DNA of 64,000 bases from Anaerolineales bacterium (lineage in GTDB: Bacteria; Chloroflexota; Anaerolineae; Anaerolineales; Villigracilaceae), in the NCBI GenBank assembly GCA_025056175.1, contig JANWWK010000042.1:1-64000 (forward strand), read 5' to 3'. The notes beneath the pieces are model-generated. The model ran no database searches and was not told the DNA's origin. It worked only from the letters and a program-made list of their open reading frames with translations. The position numbers and the translations under genes are program-made. Positions 17,582-27,786 of the stretch are shown in pieces; position 1 is the stretch's first letter, and each line of letters begins with the position of its first letter.

Positions 17582-17741
17582 GAGACGCTCCTTTTCTGGG
17601 CGCAGTGCGCCGGCAGCGTTCAGAACAATAGCGCACATTAGGCCAGTGATTGCGCCATTTTTTGCGCCAGGTGAAGGGACGTCCGCATACCGGGCAAACT
17701 TTGGTTGGCAAGTGGGTTTTCTTCTGCATATGTGGTATGGC

Positions 17742-20300
17742 TCATTCTGCACGTAAGGCTTCGGCGGGTTGTATCTGGCTCATTCGCAGGGCCGGATACA
17801 CTCCTGCCAGCAACGAGGCAACGATTGCCAGCAAAAAGGCCTGGAGAAAGGGCAAGGGGTCGGCTTGCATTTGCAGAGTCCAGCCAAATGAACGTTGATT
17901 GATGATGTAAATGAGAATCCAGGCCAGGATGTAACCGGTGGGCAGGGCCAGCAATCCGGCAGAAGCGCCGAGCAGGCTGGTTTCCAACAAGGTCAGACGG
18001 CGCATTTCGCCGACCGTCAGCCCCAGGGCGCGTAAGATGCCTGTTTCGCGCGCTTTTTCCAGTTGCAGGGCAAGCAAAGAGCTCAGCACACCGATGAATG
18101 CCACCAGGGTCGTTACCAGTTGCATGGCGGCTGTAATCGCAAACGTGCGGTCAAAGAGTGCCAACGCTTCGGCGCGCAATGCTCCGCTGGGGTTGACCTG
18201 TACGCGCGGAAACTGTGATAACCTGCCCCGCAAATCAGCGGTGACCGTATCTACATCTGCACCGGGTTGCAGGGTCAGTGCAACACCGTTGAGTCTTGAG
18301 TCACCCCACAGGCTCTGGTACGTTTCCAACGCCATGCGAATTGTGCCACGCGTTGAAGCATAGTCCGCATAAATTCCGGCCAGACGAAAGGAAACCCATC
18401 CGCGCGGTGTCAGGATGCGAAAAGGTTCTGCAAGCGAGGAAATGCCCAGCCGTGCTGCCAGTGGCTCCGAAAGCAGGATGGCGCCGTCTTTCAATTCTTG
18501 CACAAAGGTTTGTGGGTTGCCTTGCAAAAGAATGCGTGTGTCTTGCCAGGGGTCGGGGGTCGCAGCGACCAGGTCTACCGGGCCGAAATCGGTTTCCACA
18601 CTGACGACGCGCACATACGCGGCAGAGGCCACTTGTGGGTGGTTCTGCGCCTGTTCGATGGCGCGTGCATCCAGGGGGGTATCCAGACGGGCGGCGCTCA
18701 ATCCTTCGGCGGCGATATAAATATCCCCTTGCAGCGTTTGTTCCAGCCAGAGTGTGACCGTAACACGGAAACTGGCAATCATCACCTGTACACCAATCGT
18801 TACTGCGACAGCAACCATCAACGCAGCAACGGCTACTGCTGTGCGGCTTTGTGCGCGAATGACATTGCGAGGTGCCATTTGTCCCAGCAAACCGAAGAAC
18901 CATCCCATGAATGGGGTGAACAGCCGCATCAGCATAACTGTGACGAAAGGCGTAATTGCTGCCAGCCCCAGGACGACCGCAAACGTCCCGGCGAAACTGA
19001 CTACCAGGCTGCGGGTCGGCACAGACAGAATCCCTGCGCCCAACAGGGCAGTGAGCACCCCCAGCAGAGCCGCCCAATGCACGGCCGAACCTGCTTTGCG
19101 CTCCAATCCTTCGCGCGAGAGCGCCAGACGCGGCGGCGTGGCGGCGGCTTCCCAGGCAGGCGGCGCGGAGGCCAGCAGGCTGGCAAACAATCCGGCCAGC
19201 GCCCCTTTGAGCAAACTCCCGGGCGGAAGTGTTGTCTCGCGCACATTGATTACAAAAAACAGGTCATTGATGGTCTGTGTGACCATCTGCACCGCGACTT
19301 GCCCCAGCAAAATGCCCAGCCCCAGGCCCAGCCCTGCGCCCAGCGCACCCACCAGCGCGGCCTCGCCCATCACCATCCCGAAAACCTGTTCGCGCGTGTA
19401 GCCCAGACTGCGCAAGATGCCAAAAAGAGGGCGCCGTTGCACAACCGAAAACGTCATGGTGTTGTAAATCAGGAACATCCCCACCACCAGCGCCAGCAGG
19501 CTCAGCGCCAGCAGGTTGAGACGAAACGCAGCCGTCAAAAGATTAACTTGCTCGTTGCGCGTTGCGGAAGTCGTCAACAGAACGCCGGGCGGTAAGGCAG
19601 CCTGTAACGCAGGCAAGTCGCCAGATTCGGGCAGAATCAAGTCAATTTGCGTCAATTTACCGCGTAACCCCGTAAGCGTTTGTGCGGTCGCCAGGTCGGT
19701 CAACACGAGCGTTTCCAGCGCACGGCGCGCGAAATCATCGGCAGGCTCCAGAACGCCGACCAGATACACGATGTGTGTTTGCCCCTCGACGGTAAGCGTG
19801 AGTTGGCAGGCAGCGGTGATTTCACCGGGACAGGGGAGCAGCCCATAGCGTGCGGCAGTTGGCGCGGAGAGCAGAATGGCACCCGGACGGGTGAGCAAAG
19901 GCGCCAGGGTGCGGAAATTGAACTGACCTTCACGGCCCAGATAACTACGAAAGGGCGCTTCGGCAAACGGGTCTATTCCCAGAAGGGTGAAGGGAATCGC
20001 GCCCAGTTGAGGGCTGACCACAACTGTCCGAATGACCGGTGCGCTTTCTACCTTGTGGCGCAAATCCGGGTCGGTACGCAGTCGGACGTAGAACGTCTCC
20101 TCTACGCCTGCGCTTCCGCCAACAATGACGTGTGTGGCACGCCCGGTCACAGCGCTGGCGCTCAGGTCAAAGGCGCGTTCTGCGGCAGCGTTCGACAGGT
20201 CAATGCCCACCATCACGGCCACCCCCAGTGCAATGCCGAGCATCATCAACGCAAACTGAAGCGGATGCCGGAGCAGAGAACGCAGTGAGAACATGTTCAT
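17742..20300 (-). CDS. FtsX/MacB-type ABC transporter permease
   Basis: An 852-residue membrane protein with the eight- to ten-helix FtsX layout. There is an N-terminal helix (LLRHPLQFALMMLGIALGVAVMVGID), a large extracytoplasmic domain, a three-helix block, a second helix-domain unit (NVIRAQSRTAVAVAALMVAVAVTIG at about 520) and a final three-helix block ending in GVYPALRMSQIQPAEALRAE. Such permeases extract or transport lipids and lipoproteins with a LolD-type ATPase. ATG at 20300 overlaps the ATPase stop (TGATG), so the two are coupled. Together with the divergent AttH-like lipoprotein, it resembles an AttEFGH system. Confidence 0.9.
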   Translation of the reverse strand: MNMFSLRSLLRHPLQFALMMLGIALGVAVMVGIDLSNAAAERAFDLSASAVTGRATHVIVGGSAGVEETFYVRLRTDPDLRHKVESAPVIRTVVVSPQLGAIPFTLLGIDPFAEAPFRSYLGREGQFNFRTLAPLLTRPGAILLSAPTAARYGLLPCPGEITAACQLTLTVEGQTHIVYLVGVLEPADDFARRALETLVLTDLATAQTLTGLRGKLTQIDLILPESGDLPALQAALPPGVLLTTSATRNEQVNLLTAAFRLNLLALSLLALVVGMFLIYNTMTFSVVQRRPLFGILRSLGYTREQVFGMVMGEAALVGALGAGLGLGLGILLGQVAVQMVTQTINDLFFVINVRETTLPPGSLLKGALAGLFASLLASAPPAWEAAATPPRLALSREGLERKAGSAVHWAALLGVLTALLGAGILSVPTRSLVVSFAGTFAVVLGLAAITPFVTVMLMRLFTPFMGWFFGLLGQMAPRNVIRAQSRTAVAVAALMVAVAVTIGVQVMIASFRVTVTLWLEQTLQGDIYIAAEGLSAARLDTPLDARAIEQAQNHPQVASAAYVRVVSVETDFGPVDLVAATPDPWQDTRILLQGNPQTFVQELKDGAILLSEPLAARLGISSLAEPFRILTPRGWVSFRLAGIYADYASTRGTIRMALETYQSLWGDSRLNGVALTLQPGADVDTVTADLRGRLSQFPRVQVNPSGALRAEALALFDRTFAITAAMQLVTTLVAFIGVLSSLLALQLEKARETGILRALGLTVGEMRRLTLLETSLLGASAGLLALPTGYILAWILIYIINQRSFGWTLQMQADPLPFLQAFLLAIVASLLAGVYPALRMSQIQPAEALRAE

Positions 20301-20977
20301 CACTCCGGCACGAGTTGTCCGTGCGTCAGATGAAGAACCCGGTCGGCGTGTGCGGCTGCTTCTGCGCTATGTGTCACCAGCACGAGTGTTCGGTTTTCCT
20401 CGCGGGTCAGACGTCTCAACAGAGTAAGCACCTGCGCGCCGGTTTCCTCATCCAGGTTTCCGGTTGGCTCATCGGCCAAAATCAGCAGGGGGTCATGCAC
20501 CAGGGCGCGTGCAAGTGCCACGCGCTGTTGTTCGCCACCGGAGAGTTTTTCGGGAAAGGTCTGCCACCGGTCGGCCAATCCAACTGCCGCCAGCAGCGTT
20601 TCAGCCCGTTGACGGGCCTGAGCGCGCGGCACGCGATTGAGCTCTAAAGGCAGGCAGATGTTTTCTCCAACGGTGAGCGTGGGAATCAAATTGAAAAATT
20701 GAAAAACGAAACCAATGCGCGTGCGGCGGAAGAGTGTGCGTTCCCGTTCGGAGAACTTTGTTAAATCGTGTCCTTCCACCCAAATTTGCCCTTCATCGGG
20801 TGCATCTATGCCGCTGATGAGATTGAGCAGCGTGCTTTTGCCGCTGCCGCTCTTGCCAAAAATCGCGGTGATCTCTCCGCGCTGAAATTCGGCATGGGCA
20901 TTTTGCAAAACGATACGGCGCGTGCGGCCCTCGGTGTACGATTTGGTTAAATTTTCGAATCGGAGAAAAGCAGTCAT
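20300..20977 (-). CDS. LolD/MacB-type ABC ATPase
   Basis: ABC ATPase of 225 residues of the lipoprotein/peptide-export class: Walker [10 protein letters not shown] near 40, the class-typical [20 protein letters not shown], signature [19 protein letters not shown], and Walker [17 protein letters not shown]. It powers the adjacent FtsX-type permease. Start at 20977 has no visible ribosome-binding site, but a TAGAAT -10 box ends six bases upstream, so the mRNA may be leaderless. Confidence 0.93.
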   Translation of the reverse strand: MTAFLRFENLTKSYTEGRTRRIVLQNAHAEFQRGEITAIFGKSGSGKSTLLNLISGIDAPDEGQIWVEGHDLTKFSERERTLFRRTRIGFVFQFFNLIPTLTVGENICLPLELNRVPRAQARQRAETLLAAVGLADRWQTFPEKLSGGEQQRVALARALVHDPLLILADEPTGNLDEETGAQVLTLLRRLTREENRTLVLVTHSAEAAAHADRVLHLTHGQLVPE

Positions 20978-20983
20978 GATGCG

Positions 20984-20989
20984 ATTCTA
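20984..20989 (-). promoter_or_regulatory. -10 box six bases before the ABC ATPase start
   Basis: Minus-strand TAGAAT followed by CGCATC and then ATG. A TTGATA lies upstream but at a 20-bp spacing, so the -35 element is uncertain. Confidence 0.45.
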
Positions 20990-21054
20990 GCCGCCTTGCG
21001 TTAGAAGAATATCAATTCGAGGAGTAAAAAAGCGCTTCCGGCAAAAGAGAACTT

Positions 21055-21060
21055 TATAAT
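21055..21060 (+). promoter_or_regulatory. -10 box of the AttH-like gene
   Basis: Consensus TATAAT in the divergent intergenic region. No convincing -35 element. Confidence 0.5.
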
Positions 21061-21116
21061 CCTGTCTGTTTGTGTCGTTTGTTTTTTTATCCGTCATCTG
21101 TTCCCGGCCAGCAACT

Positions 21117-22301
21117 GTGTCTTATCCACTTCGTCTGCGTCTTATCCGCTTTCTGCGTTTTGTATTGGTTTCTTCTCTGCTTGGGTGGTCGAGCCTGTGG
21201 CTGACGGCCTGCGCTGTGCCTGATGTGCCTGCGGCGCAAATCGCTCCACAAACCTATGCCGTTCCGCCGCTGCAGGGTTTTACCGTTGCGGATGGCTCGC
21301 GCCCGCTTGTCTTCCCTGCCGATTTTGGCGCTCATCCTGATTTCCGCACGGAATGGTGGTACTACACCGGCAATCTGGCGACCCCCGAAGGCCGCCGCTT
21401 TGGCTTTCAGTTGACTGTTTTTCGCGTTGGACTGATTCCACCGGCGGTCATTCTGCCAAACGACTCGTCCTGGTATAACCACAGCCTGTATTTTGCTCAC
21501 TTTGCCGTCAGTGATATTGCCGCCGATACTTTCTATGCCTACGAGCGTTATTCCCGACCTGGGCCGGGTCTGGCTGGCGCACAGGCCAGCCCGTATCGCG
21601 TCTGGCTGGAAGACTGGCAAATTGCTGAAACCGCACCACGCACCTATCGTTTGCAGGCCGCACAAGGGGAACTCCGTCTGGATTTGACTTTGACCGATGA
21701 GATGGGCGTCATCTTGCACGGAGAAGCCGGATATAGCCGCAAAGGACGCGAGCCAGGCAACGCTTCCTACTACTACAGCCAGCCGCGCCTGCGCGCTGAA
21801 GGCGCACTCACCGTTCAGGGACGAACGTACCCGGTCAGCGGCCTGGCCTGGAAAGACCACGAATTCAGCACCGGTGTTTTGGACGAAGGGCAAATCGGTT
21901 GGGATTGGTTCTCTTTGCAATTCGAGGATGGCCGGGCGCTGATGCTCTTCCAATTGCGCCAGCGTGATGGTGGTATTTCCCCATCTTCGAGTGCAACGTT
22001 TATCCGTGCGGATGGTTCGGCCACTTCGCTCTCGAAAGCCGATTTCGACCTGAGCGTCACCCGCTACTGGCGCAGTCCACGCACAGGCGGCGAATACCCT
22101 GCCGGTTGGCAGATTCGATTGAGTGCGCCCGATTGCGTCCTCGATATTCAACCCTGGATGAACGACCAGGAAGTTCATTTCCCCGCCGTCACGTATTGGG
22201 AAGGCGCAGTGCGCTTTACAGGCCAGTGCGAAGGCGCTCCCGTTGGCGGCAATGGTTACATCGAACTCACCGGCTATGCCGGCAATTTGCCCTTACCGTA
22301 A
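21117..22301 (+). CDS. AttH/CrtC-like lipocalin-fold lipoprotein
   Basis: A lipoprotein of about 394 residues whose body resembles the AttH / carotenoid 1,2-hydratase family: FRTEWWYYTGNL near residue 75, FAHFAVSD, and later SGLAWKDHEFST and GWDWFSLQFEDGRALMLF, all conserved in that two-lipocalin fold. The signal peptide ends in LWLTAC. I choose GTG at 21117 (VSYPLRLR), which leaves a 32-residue signal; a GTG at 21072 is also possible. In other bacteria AttH is encoded with an FtsX-type ABC transporter, as here (divergently). It probably binds a hydrophobic ligand at the cell surface; a real carotenoid-hydratase role is less likely because no carotenoid genes are near. Confidence 0.82.
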   Translation: MSYPLRLRLIRFLRFVLVSSLLGWSSLWLTACAVPDVPAAQIAPQTYAVPPLQGFTVADGSRPLVFPADFGAHPDFRTEWWYYTGNLATPEGRRFGFQLTVFRVGLIPPAVILPNDSSWYNHSLYFAHFAVSDIAADTFYAYERYSRPGPGLAGAQASPYRVWLEDWQIAETAPRTYRLQAAQGELRLDLTLTDEMGVILHGEAGYSRKGREPGNASYYYSQPRLRAEGALTVQGRTYPVSGLAWKDHEFSTGVLDEGQIGWDWFSLQFEDGRALMLFQLRQRDGGISPSSSATFIRADGSATSLSKADFDLSVTRYWRSPRTGGEYPAGWQIRLSAPDCVLDIQPWMNDQEVHFPAVTYWEGAVRFTGQCEGAPVGGNGYIELTGYAGNLPLP

Positions 22302-22364
22302 TCTCATTCTTTTGTGATATATTCTCCCTATCTGTTCGACCCATCCCCACAGGAGGCCGACCCG

Positions 22365-24878
22365 ATGGGCAATCCATTCTATCTTGGACGCTACTTCCAC
22401 CTGGAAACCGGCCAGACCGGTGACCAGCCGCTTTATTATGACCCTGCCGACCTGACCACACATGCGATTGTCACCGGCATGACCGGCTCCGGCAAAACCG
22501 GCCTGTGCATTGCATTGATGGAAGAAGCCGCCCTGCAAGGCATCCCCGCTCTTCTGATTGACCCCAAGGGCGACCTGACCAACCTGCTCCTGCACTTTCC
22601 CGACCTGTCGCCACAGGACTTTGCCCCCTGGCTCGATACCGATACCCTCCGGCGGCAGGGCAAATCGCTGGACCAGGCCGCCCAGGAAACAGCCGAGCGC
22701 TGGAAAAACGGCCTGGACGAGTGGGGTATTGCCCCAGAACGCATTCGTGCTTTGAAAAATGCCGTCCGCTTTGGGGTGTTTACCCCCGGCTCCGATTCTG
22801 GTCTCCAAATCAGCGTGCTTTCCAGCCTGCAAGCCCCGGGTCTGACGTGGGAAGGCAACCGCGAAATTCTGCGGGAGAAGATTTCCAGCACCGTCACCGC
22901 GCTCCTGGGACTGGTGGGCTATGCCGAAGTTGACCCCCTGCGGTCGCGTGAACACATCTTGCTCGCCAACATCTTCGAGAACGCCTGGAGCCGCAACCAA
23001 TCCCTCGACCTGACCGAACTCATTCTGCAAGTGCAAAACCCGCCATTCGAGAAATTGGGCGCTTTCCCGGTCGAGAGTTTCTTCCCCGCCAAAGAGCGCG
23101 CTGAACTGGCGCTTACACTCAACAATATCCTGGCTTCCCCCGCGTTTCAGAGCTGGCGCGAAGGCCAACCTCTGCACATCCCCGATTTGCTCTACACCCC
23201 GGAGGGCAAACCCCGTCACAGCGTGTTTTACATTGCTCACCTGAGCGAAGGCGAGCGCATGTTCTTCGTCACCCTGCTGCTGGCGGCCTTCGAGACCTGG
23301 ATGCGTACCCAGCCGGGGGCTACCTCCCTGCGTGCCTTGCTGTACTTCGATGAACTCTTTGGATATTTGCCGCCTCAGCGCACCCCGCCCAGCAAAACCC
23401 CGCTCTTGCGAATGCTCAAACAGGCACGCGCGTTTGGGGTGGGGCTGGTTCTCGCCACCCAGAACCCGGCAGATATTGATTACAAAGGCATCTCAAACGC
23501 CGGCACCTGGTTTGTGGGCAAACTGCAAACCGAATGGGACAAACAACGCCTGCTCGATGGCTTACAGGGCGCTTCTCCCGACCTGGACCGCGCCGCGTAC
23601 AACAAAATCATCTCCGCGTTGGGCAAACGTGTTTTTCTCCTGCACAACGTTCACCAGAAAGAACCGGTTCTCTTTCAAACCCGCTGGGTGATGAACTTCC
23701 TGGCCGGGCCGCTCACCCGTCCGCAGATACCGGCGCTTAACCGTTTGGCGGGACAGGGGCAAGATTTGCCCACTCGCGCTCCAGATTCTCCCCCCGATTT
23801 TGCCCGTCTCCAACCGGTTTCCACCCAGTCAGCCGAATCCGCCTCTCCGGTGCTCTCGACTGCCTCTCCTGCTTCCGATTTACCGGGCAGCCTCACCCGG
23901 CCGGCCATCCCCTCCGCCATTGCCGAATACTTCCTGCCCGTTGCGCTGGCGATGACCGAAGCCCTGCGCGCTGCCGACCAGCCCCTGCCGCGCGATGTAC
24001 AACCACTGGGCCTGCTCTACCGCCCCGCCTTGCTGGCCGATGCCCACGCACGCGTCGTGGACCGTAAACTGGGTGTAGATACCGATTTGCACCGCATCGT
24101 GTTGATACCGGACCTCGACCGCCGCACCCCTCCCCGTTGGGAAGAACTTCTGCGCCCCAACCTGCCGCTGGACCGTATGCAACCCCAACCGGAGCCAGGC
24201 GCGCGTTTTGAAATGCTCCCTGCCGTGCTGGGCGATGCCAGGCTGCTGGCTGCTTTACAAAAAGACTTCGTAGATTGGGTCTATCGCACCGCATCAGTGA
24301 CCGCCCGCGCAAACGAGGCGCTCAAAGTCTATGCTGGCCCGGATGTCGGCCCGGCTGAGTTTCGCGCTGCCTGTGCAGAAGCCGCCCGCCAGGCGCGAGA
24401 CCGAGAAATCACCCGGCTCACCGCTTCCCTCGACCGGCAAATGGCGACCCTGCGCGACCGCCTGGCCCGCGAAGAGCGCGAACTGATGCGCGACCAGGTC
24501 GAATACGAACAACGCAAACGAGAAGAAACCAGCAGCCTGCTGGAGATGGGCGCCAGCGTGTTCGGTTTGGCACGCAAACGCAGCCTGACCACACAAATTG
24601 CCAAAAACCGCCTCACCCAACAGGCCAAAGCCGAAGTGGATGAATCCATCGAGGCCATTCAACAGTTCAAAGCACAAATTGCCGAACTGGAGCGCCAGCG
24701 CGCCCAAATCGAACAGGAAGTCAACGACCGCTGGGCCTCGCTCGTCAACCAGATTACCGAAATCCCCGTCCGTCCCCGCAAGAGTGACATCTTCCTGGAG
24801 CGCTTCGGCGTTGCCTGGATGCCGTTCTATCTCTTTTATGCCCAAGGGCAACTCCACCTTCTTCCGGCCTTTCTGTGA
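22365..24878 (+). CDS. HerA/VirB4-like ATPase (DUF853-type)
   Basis: An 837-residue ATPase. Walker A HAIVTGMTGSGKTGLC is near residue 40 and IDPKGDLTNLLL follows. Walker B is LRALLYFDELFGYLPP at about 350, and sensor region LVLATQNPADIDYKGISNAG is typical of HerA-type hexameric translocases. A Pro/Ser-rich linker (about 470-520) leads to a charged coiled-coil stretch (about 690-800). ATG at 22365 has AGGAGG at 22351; the frame starting at GTG 22314 has none. HerA normally works with a NurA nuclease or a partner, but none is adjacent. Role could be DNA processing or other hexameric motor work. Confidence 0.85.
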   Translation: MGNPFYLGRYFHLETGQTGDQPLYYDPADLTTHAIVTGMTGSGKTGLCIALMEEAALQGIPALLIDPKGDLTNLLLHFPDLSPQDFAPWLDTDTLRRQGKSLDQAAQETAERWKNGLDEWGIAPERIRALKNAVRFGVFTPGSDSGLQISVLSSLQAPGLTWEGNREILREKISSTVTALLGLVGYAEVDPLRSREHILLANIFENAWSRNQSLDLTELILQVQNPPFEKLGAFPVESFFPAKERAELALTLNNILASPAFQSWREGQPLHIPDLLYTPEGKPRHSVFYIAHLSEGERMFFVTLLLAAFETWMRTQPGATSLRALLYFDELFGYLPPQRTPPSKTPLLRMLKQARAFGVGLVLATQNPADIDYKGISNAGTWFVGKLQTEWDKQRLLDGLQGASPDLDRAAYNKIISALGKRVFLLHNVHQKEPVLFQTRWVMNFLAGPLTRPQIPALNRLAGQGQDLPTRAPDSPPDFARLQPVSTQSAESASPVLSTASPASDLPGSLTRPAIPSAIAEYFLPVALAMTEALRAADQPLPRDVQPLGLLYRPALLADAHARVVDRKLGVDTDLHRIVLIPDLDRRTPPRWEELLRPNLPLDRMQPQPEPGARFEMLPAVLGDARLLAALQKDFVDWVYRTASVTARANEALKVYAGPDVGPAEFRAACAEAARQARDREITRLTASLDRQMATLRDRLAREERELMRDQVEYEQRKREETSSLLEMGASVFGLARKRSLTTQIAKNRLTQQAKAEVDESIEAIQQFKAQIAELERQRAQIEQEVNDRWASLVNQITEIPVRPRKSDIFLERFGVAWMPFYLFYAQGQLHLLPAFL

Positions 24879-24926
24879 AGTCTAATCGCTCTCTGCTGAC
24901 TGTTGCCTGTCCTGCCACAGGCTTTA

Positions 24927-25538
24927 ATGCTCATGAATCAACCGATAATTGAAATGGGAACTCTCTACCTTATTGTTGCGTCCATTCTTTGGGGTGTCGT
25001 CCACTCCCTGTTGGCCTCGCATACTGCCAAACAGGCTGCGCGGCGCGCTTTTGGCCCGGCAGCAGACCGCCTGTATCGCTTTTCGTACAACCTGTTTTCT
25101 CTTGCCAGTTTTGTCCCAATTCTGGGGATGCTTCTTCTGTTTCCCGACCAGAACCTCTACGTCATCCCTGAACCCTGGGTGTATCTCTCGGTTCTGTTGC
25201 AGGGCGCGGCCTTCTTTGCACTGGTAGCGGGAGTCATGCAGACCGGGCCCTTCGAGTTCGCCGGACTGACCCAACTGGCCGGGCTGGATGCTCCCAAAAA
25301 ACTCGTCACCGATGGCCTGTATGCGTATGTGCGTCATCCTCTCTACACCGCCGGGCTGGTTTTTCTCTGGGCGTGGCCTGAGATGACCGTGAACCGGCTG
25401 GCAGTGTGGGTGGTGTTCAGTCTTTACCTGGTTATCGGTGCCTGGTTCGAGGAGCGCAAACTGCTGCAAGAGTTTGGCGAAGAATATGCTGCTTATCGCG
25501 CCCGTACCCCTATGCTCATCCCACGCTTGCGGCGCTAA
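24927..25538 (+). CDS. Isoprenylcysteine/phospholipid methyltransferase-like membrane protein
   Basis: Membrane protein of about 203 residues with five or six helices. The C-terminal half carries the ICMT/PEMT signature: LVTDGLYAYVRHPLYTAGLV (SAM-binding region with the RHP motif) and EERKLLQEFGEEYAAYRART. Family members methylate isoprenylcysteine, phospholipids or other membrane-bound acceptors; NnrU-like proteins are related. Start is uncertain: ATG at 24927 and 24933 are both in frame, with only a weak ACAGG site. Natural substrate unknown. Confidence 0.78.
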   Translation: MLMNQPIIEMGTLYLIVASILWGVVHSLLASHTAKQAARRAFGPAADRLYRFSYNLFSLASFVPILGMLLLFPDQNLYVIPEPWVYLSVLLQGAAFFALVAGVMQTGPFEFAGLTQLAGLDAPKKLVTDGLYAYVRHPLYTAGLVFLWAWPEMTVNRLAVWVVFSLYLVIGAWFEERKLLQEFGEEYAAYRARTPMLIPRLRR

Positions 25539-25601
25539 TTTCCTCACCATCCTATTCAACATTTACACTCATCCTTCATCGTTTATCCTTCTGCATTCTG
25601 T

Positions 25602-27524
25602 ATGTATTCACCTCCCCTCGAAAACCCCTCTCCCGTCCGCTTCGTCCGTCCACGCCGTGACCGCCGCCAGTTCGAGACGCTCGTTTTGCAACTCTTGCTG
25701 GCAGTTTTGGGCGGTGTAGCCGCTTTCTTTATCGTTATGTTTCTGATTACGATTGGCTACCGCGTGATGTATGCCGGGCGCATTTTCCCCGGTATATCGG
25801 TGGCAGGGGTAGAACTTTCGGGGTTGAAACCGGAAGAAGCTGCCGTCAAGTTGCAGACTTTGCTCACCTACCCGGTAAACGGGCGAATCGTCCTGCGCGA
25901 TGGCGACCAGGTGTGGATTGAATCCCCGGCCCGTCTCGGCATGGTGTTTGACCCGCTTGCCAGCGCGCAGGCAGCCTTTGATACCGGGCGCAAAGGCGGC
26001 CTGTTTGGTGCGCTCGAAGCCCAGTGGAATGCCTCTCAAACCGGTATCAACGTTCCGCCTGTCATTGTTCTCGACCAGCGCCTGGCGCATTCTTACCTCC
26101 AAAACCTGGCTACCCAAATTGACCGCCCCGTGCGCGAGGCCAGCCTGGTCATCAACGGTCTCGAAGTGACAGTGACCCCCGGTCAGATTGGACGCCGCCT
26201 GAACGTAGATGCCACCCTTGTCTATCTCACCGTGCAAATGCAATCCTTCCGTGATGGCGAAGTGCGGCTGGTGATTGAAGAACAGGCACCTGCCGTTCTC
26301 GATGCATCTCCACAGGCCGAAGTCGCCCGCCGCTTGCTTTCTGCTCCCTTCACGCTCTCTATCCCCAACGTGCGCGCTGGAGACCCTGGCCCCTGGCAAA
26401 TTCAACCCCTGGAACTGGCGCCGATGCTGCGGGTCGGGCGGGTCTCCGATGCCGCTGGCAACACACAATACGTCATCCAGGCCGACCGCAGCATGTTGAA
26501 ACCCTACCTGGAGAACATCGCTCGTCAGACCGACCGGCCTGAACAAAACGCCCGTTTCATCTTTGATGAAACCACTGCTCAATTGCAACTGATTCGTCCG
26601 GCCACTATCGGCTACAAACTCGATTTTCTCGGCACGCTTGAAGAAATCGAAAACGCAGTGGCTGCCGGGCAGAACGCCGCCTATTTGCGTCTGATTATCA
26701 CCGAGCCGCAAGTCAAAGATGATGCCACCGCCGCCGAATTGGGCATTACCCAACTGGTCAGTTCGCAAACCACCTACTTTTATGGCTCCAGCGCCCCCCG
26801 CCTGCAAAACATTCAGGCTGCTGCCGCCAATTTTCATGGGGTTTTGGTGGCACCCGGAGAAACCTTCTCAATGGGCAAATATCTGGGCGACATCAGCCTG
26901 GATAATGGTTATGCCGAGGCGCTCATCATCTACGGCGGACGTACCATCAAAGGGGTAGGAGGTGGTGTGTGCCAGGTCAGTACCACGCTGTTCCGTACCG
27001 CGTTCTTTGGCGGCTATCCCATCAACGAACGCTTTGCGCATGCCTATCGCGTCAGTTACTACGAACAACGCGCCAACGGCAGTCTCGACCCACGTCTGGC
27101 AGGGTTCGATGCCACCGTCTATTTTCCGCTGGTAGATTTCAAATTCACCAACGATACGCCTTACTGGCTCCTGATGGAGGTGTACTTCAACGGCCCGGCG
27201 CGCACGCTTACCTGGAAGTTCTACTCCACCTCCGATGGCCGCACTGTCACATACGATACCACTGGCCCTATCAACGTCGTCCCCGCTCCTCCGCCCGTCA
27301 TTCAAGTCAATGAGGAACTCAACCCCGGTGAAGTTCGTCAGGTAGATTGGGCTGCGGAGGGCGCCGATGTCATCATCAACCGCGTGGTCATGCGCGATGG
27401 CAAAATCTACTTCGTAGATAAATTCCAAACGCATTATGAACCCTGGCGTGCCGTCTGTGAATACGGCCCCGGCACCGAAGACCCGGAAAAGATTCTCAGA
27501 AACCGTAACCTTTGCCAGCCCTGA
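25602..27524 (+). CDS. VanW-family protein with peptidoglycan-binding-like domains
   Basis: A 640-residue envelope protein. One N-terminal membrane anchor (about residues 27-55) follows a basic tail. Next come two copies of the PG-binding_4-like domain (about 65-215 and 245-385). The VanW domain, about 390-545, has the hallmark GETFSMGKYLGDI, GGRTIKGVGGGVCQVSTTLF and YPINERFAHAYRVSYYE. VanW proteins are wall-associated and occur with YoaR-like proteins; the enzymatic activity is not established. It sits next to an LCP protein three genes downstream, in keeping with a cell-wall role. Confidence 0.9.
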   Translation: MYSPPLENPSPVRFVRPRRDRRQFETLVLQLLLAVLGGVAAFFIVMFLITIGYRVMYAGRIFPGISVAGVELSGLKPEEAAVKLQTLLTYPVNGRIVLRDGDQVWIESPARLGMVFDPLASAQAAFDTGRKGGLFGALEAQWNASQTGINVPPVIVLDQRLAHSYLQNLATQIDRPVREASLVINGLEVTVTPGQIGRRLNVDATLVYLTVQMQSFRDGEVRLVIEEQAPAVLDASPQAEVARRLLSAPFTLSIPNVRAGDPGPWQIQPLELAPMLRVGRVSDAAGNTQYVIQADRSMLKPYLENIARQTDRPEQNARFIFDETTAQLQLIRPATIGYKLDFLGTLEEIENAVAAGQNAAYLRLIITEPQVKDDATAAELGITQLVSSQTTYFYGSSAPRLQNIQAAAANFHGVLVAPGETFSMGKYLGDISLDNGYAEALIIYGGRTIKGVGGGVCQVSTTLFRTAFFGGYPINERFAHAYRVSYYEQRANGSLDPRLAGFDATVYFPLVDFKFTNDTPYWLLMEVYFNGPARTLTWKFYSTSDGRTVTYDTTGPINVVPAPPPVIQVNEELNPGEVRQVDWAAEGADVIINRVVMRDGKIYFVDKFQTHYEPWRAVCEYGPGTEDPEKILRNRNLCQP

Positions 27525-27567
27525 GCCTGTGGTACAATCCTTGCCCGTATCAAAACGAGGAGAAAAA

Positions 27568-27786
27568 ATGGTCTCTCAAGAACTGCTTGAAATTTTGCGT
27601 TGCCCGGCCTGCGTGCGTGAAAAAGACGGCTTGCTAACCCTCACGCGCGAAACCTGGCTGGTTTGCCAGGATTGCGGACGCAAATACCCGATTGTGGATG
27701 ACATCCCCGTCATGTTGATTGATGAAGGGGATAAATGGATTGCGACCGCTCCCGATTCCCTGCCCGTTCCGCCGCCCTCCCGTTAG
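27568..27786 (+). CDS. Trm112-like zinc-ribbon protein
   Basis: A 72-residue protein with LEILRCPACV near residue 7 and VCQDCGRKYPIVDDIPVML near residue 40: two Cys pairs in the Trm112/YcaR arrangement. Trm112-type proteins stabilise and activate methyltransferases; bacterial ones are poorly known. ATG at 27568 has AGGAGA at a proper distance. It is directly followed by the HEAT-repeat gene with no gap (TAG-ATG). Confidence 0.85.
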   Translation: MVSQELLEILRCPACVREKDGLLTLTRETWLVCQDCGRKYPIVDDIPVMLIDEGDKWIATAPDSLPVPPPSR

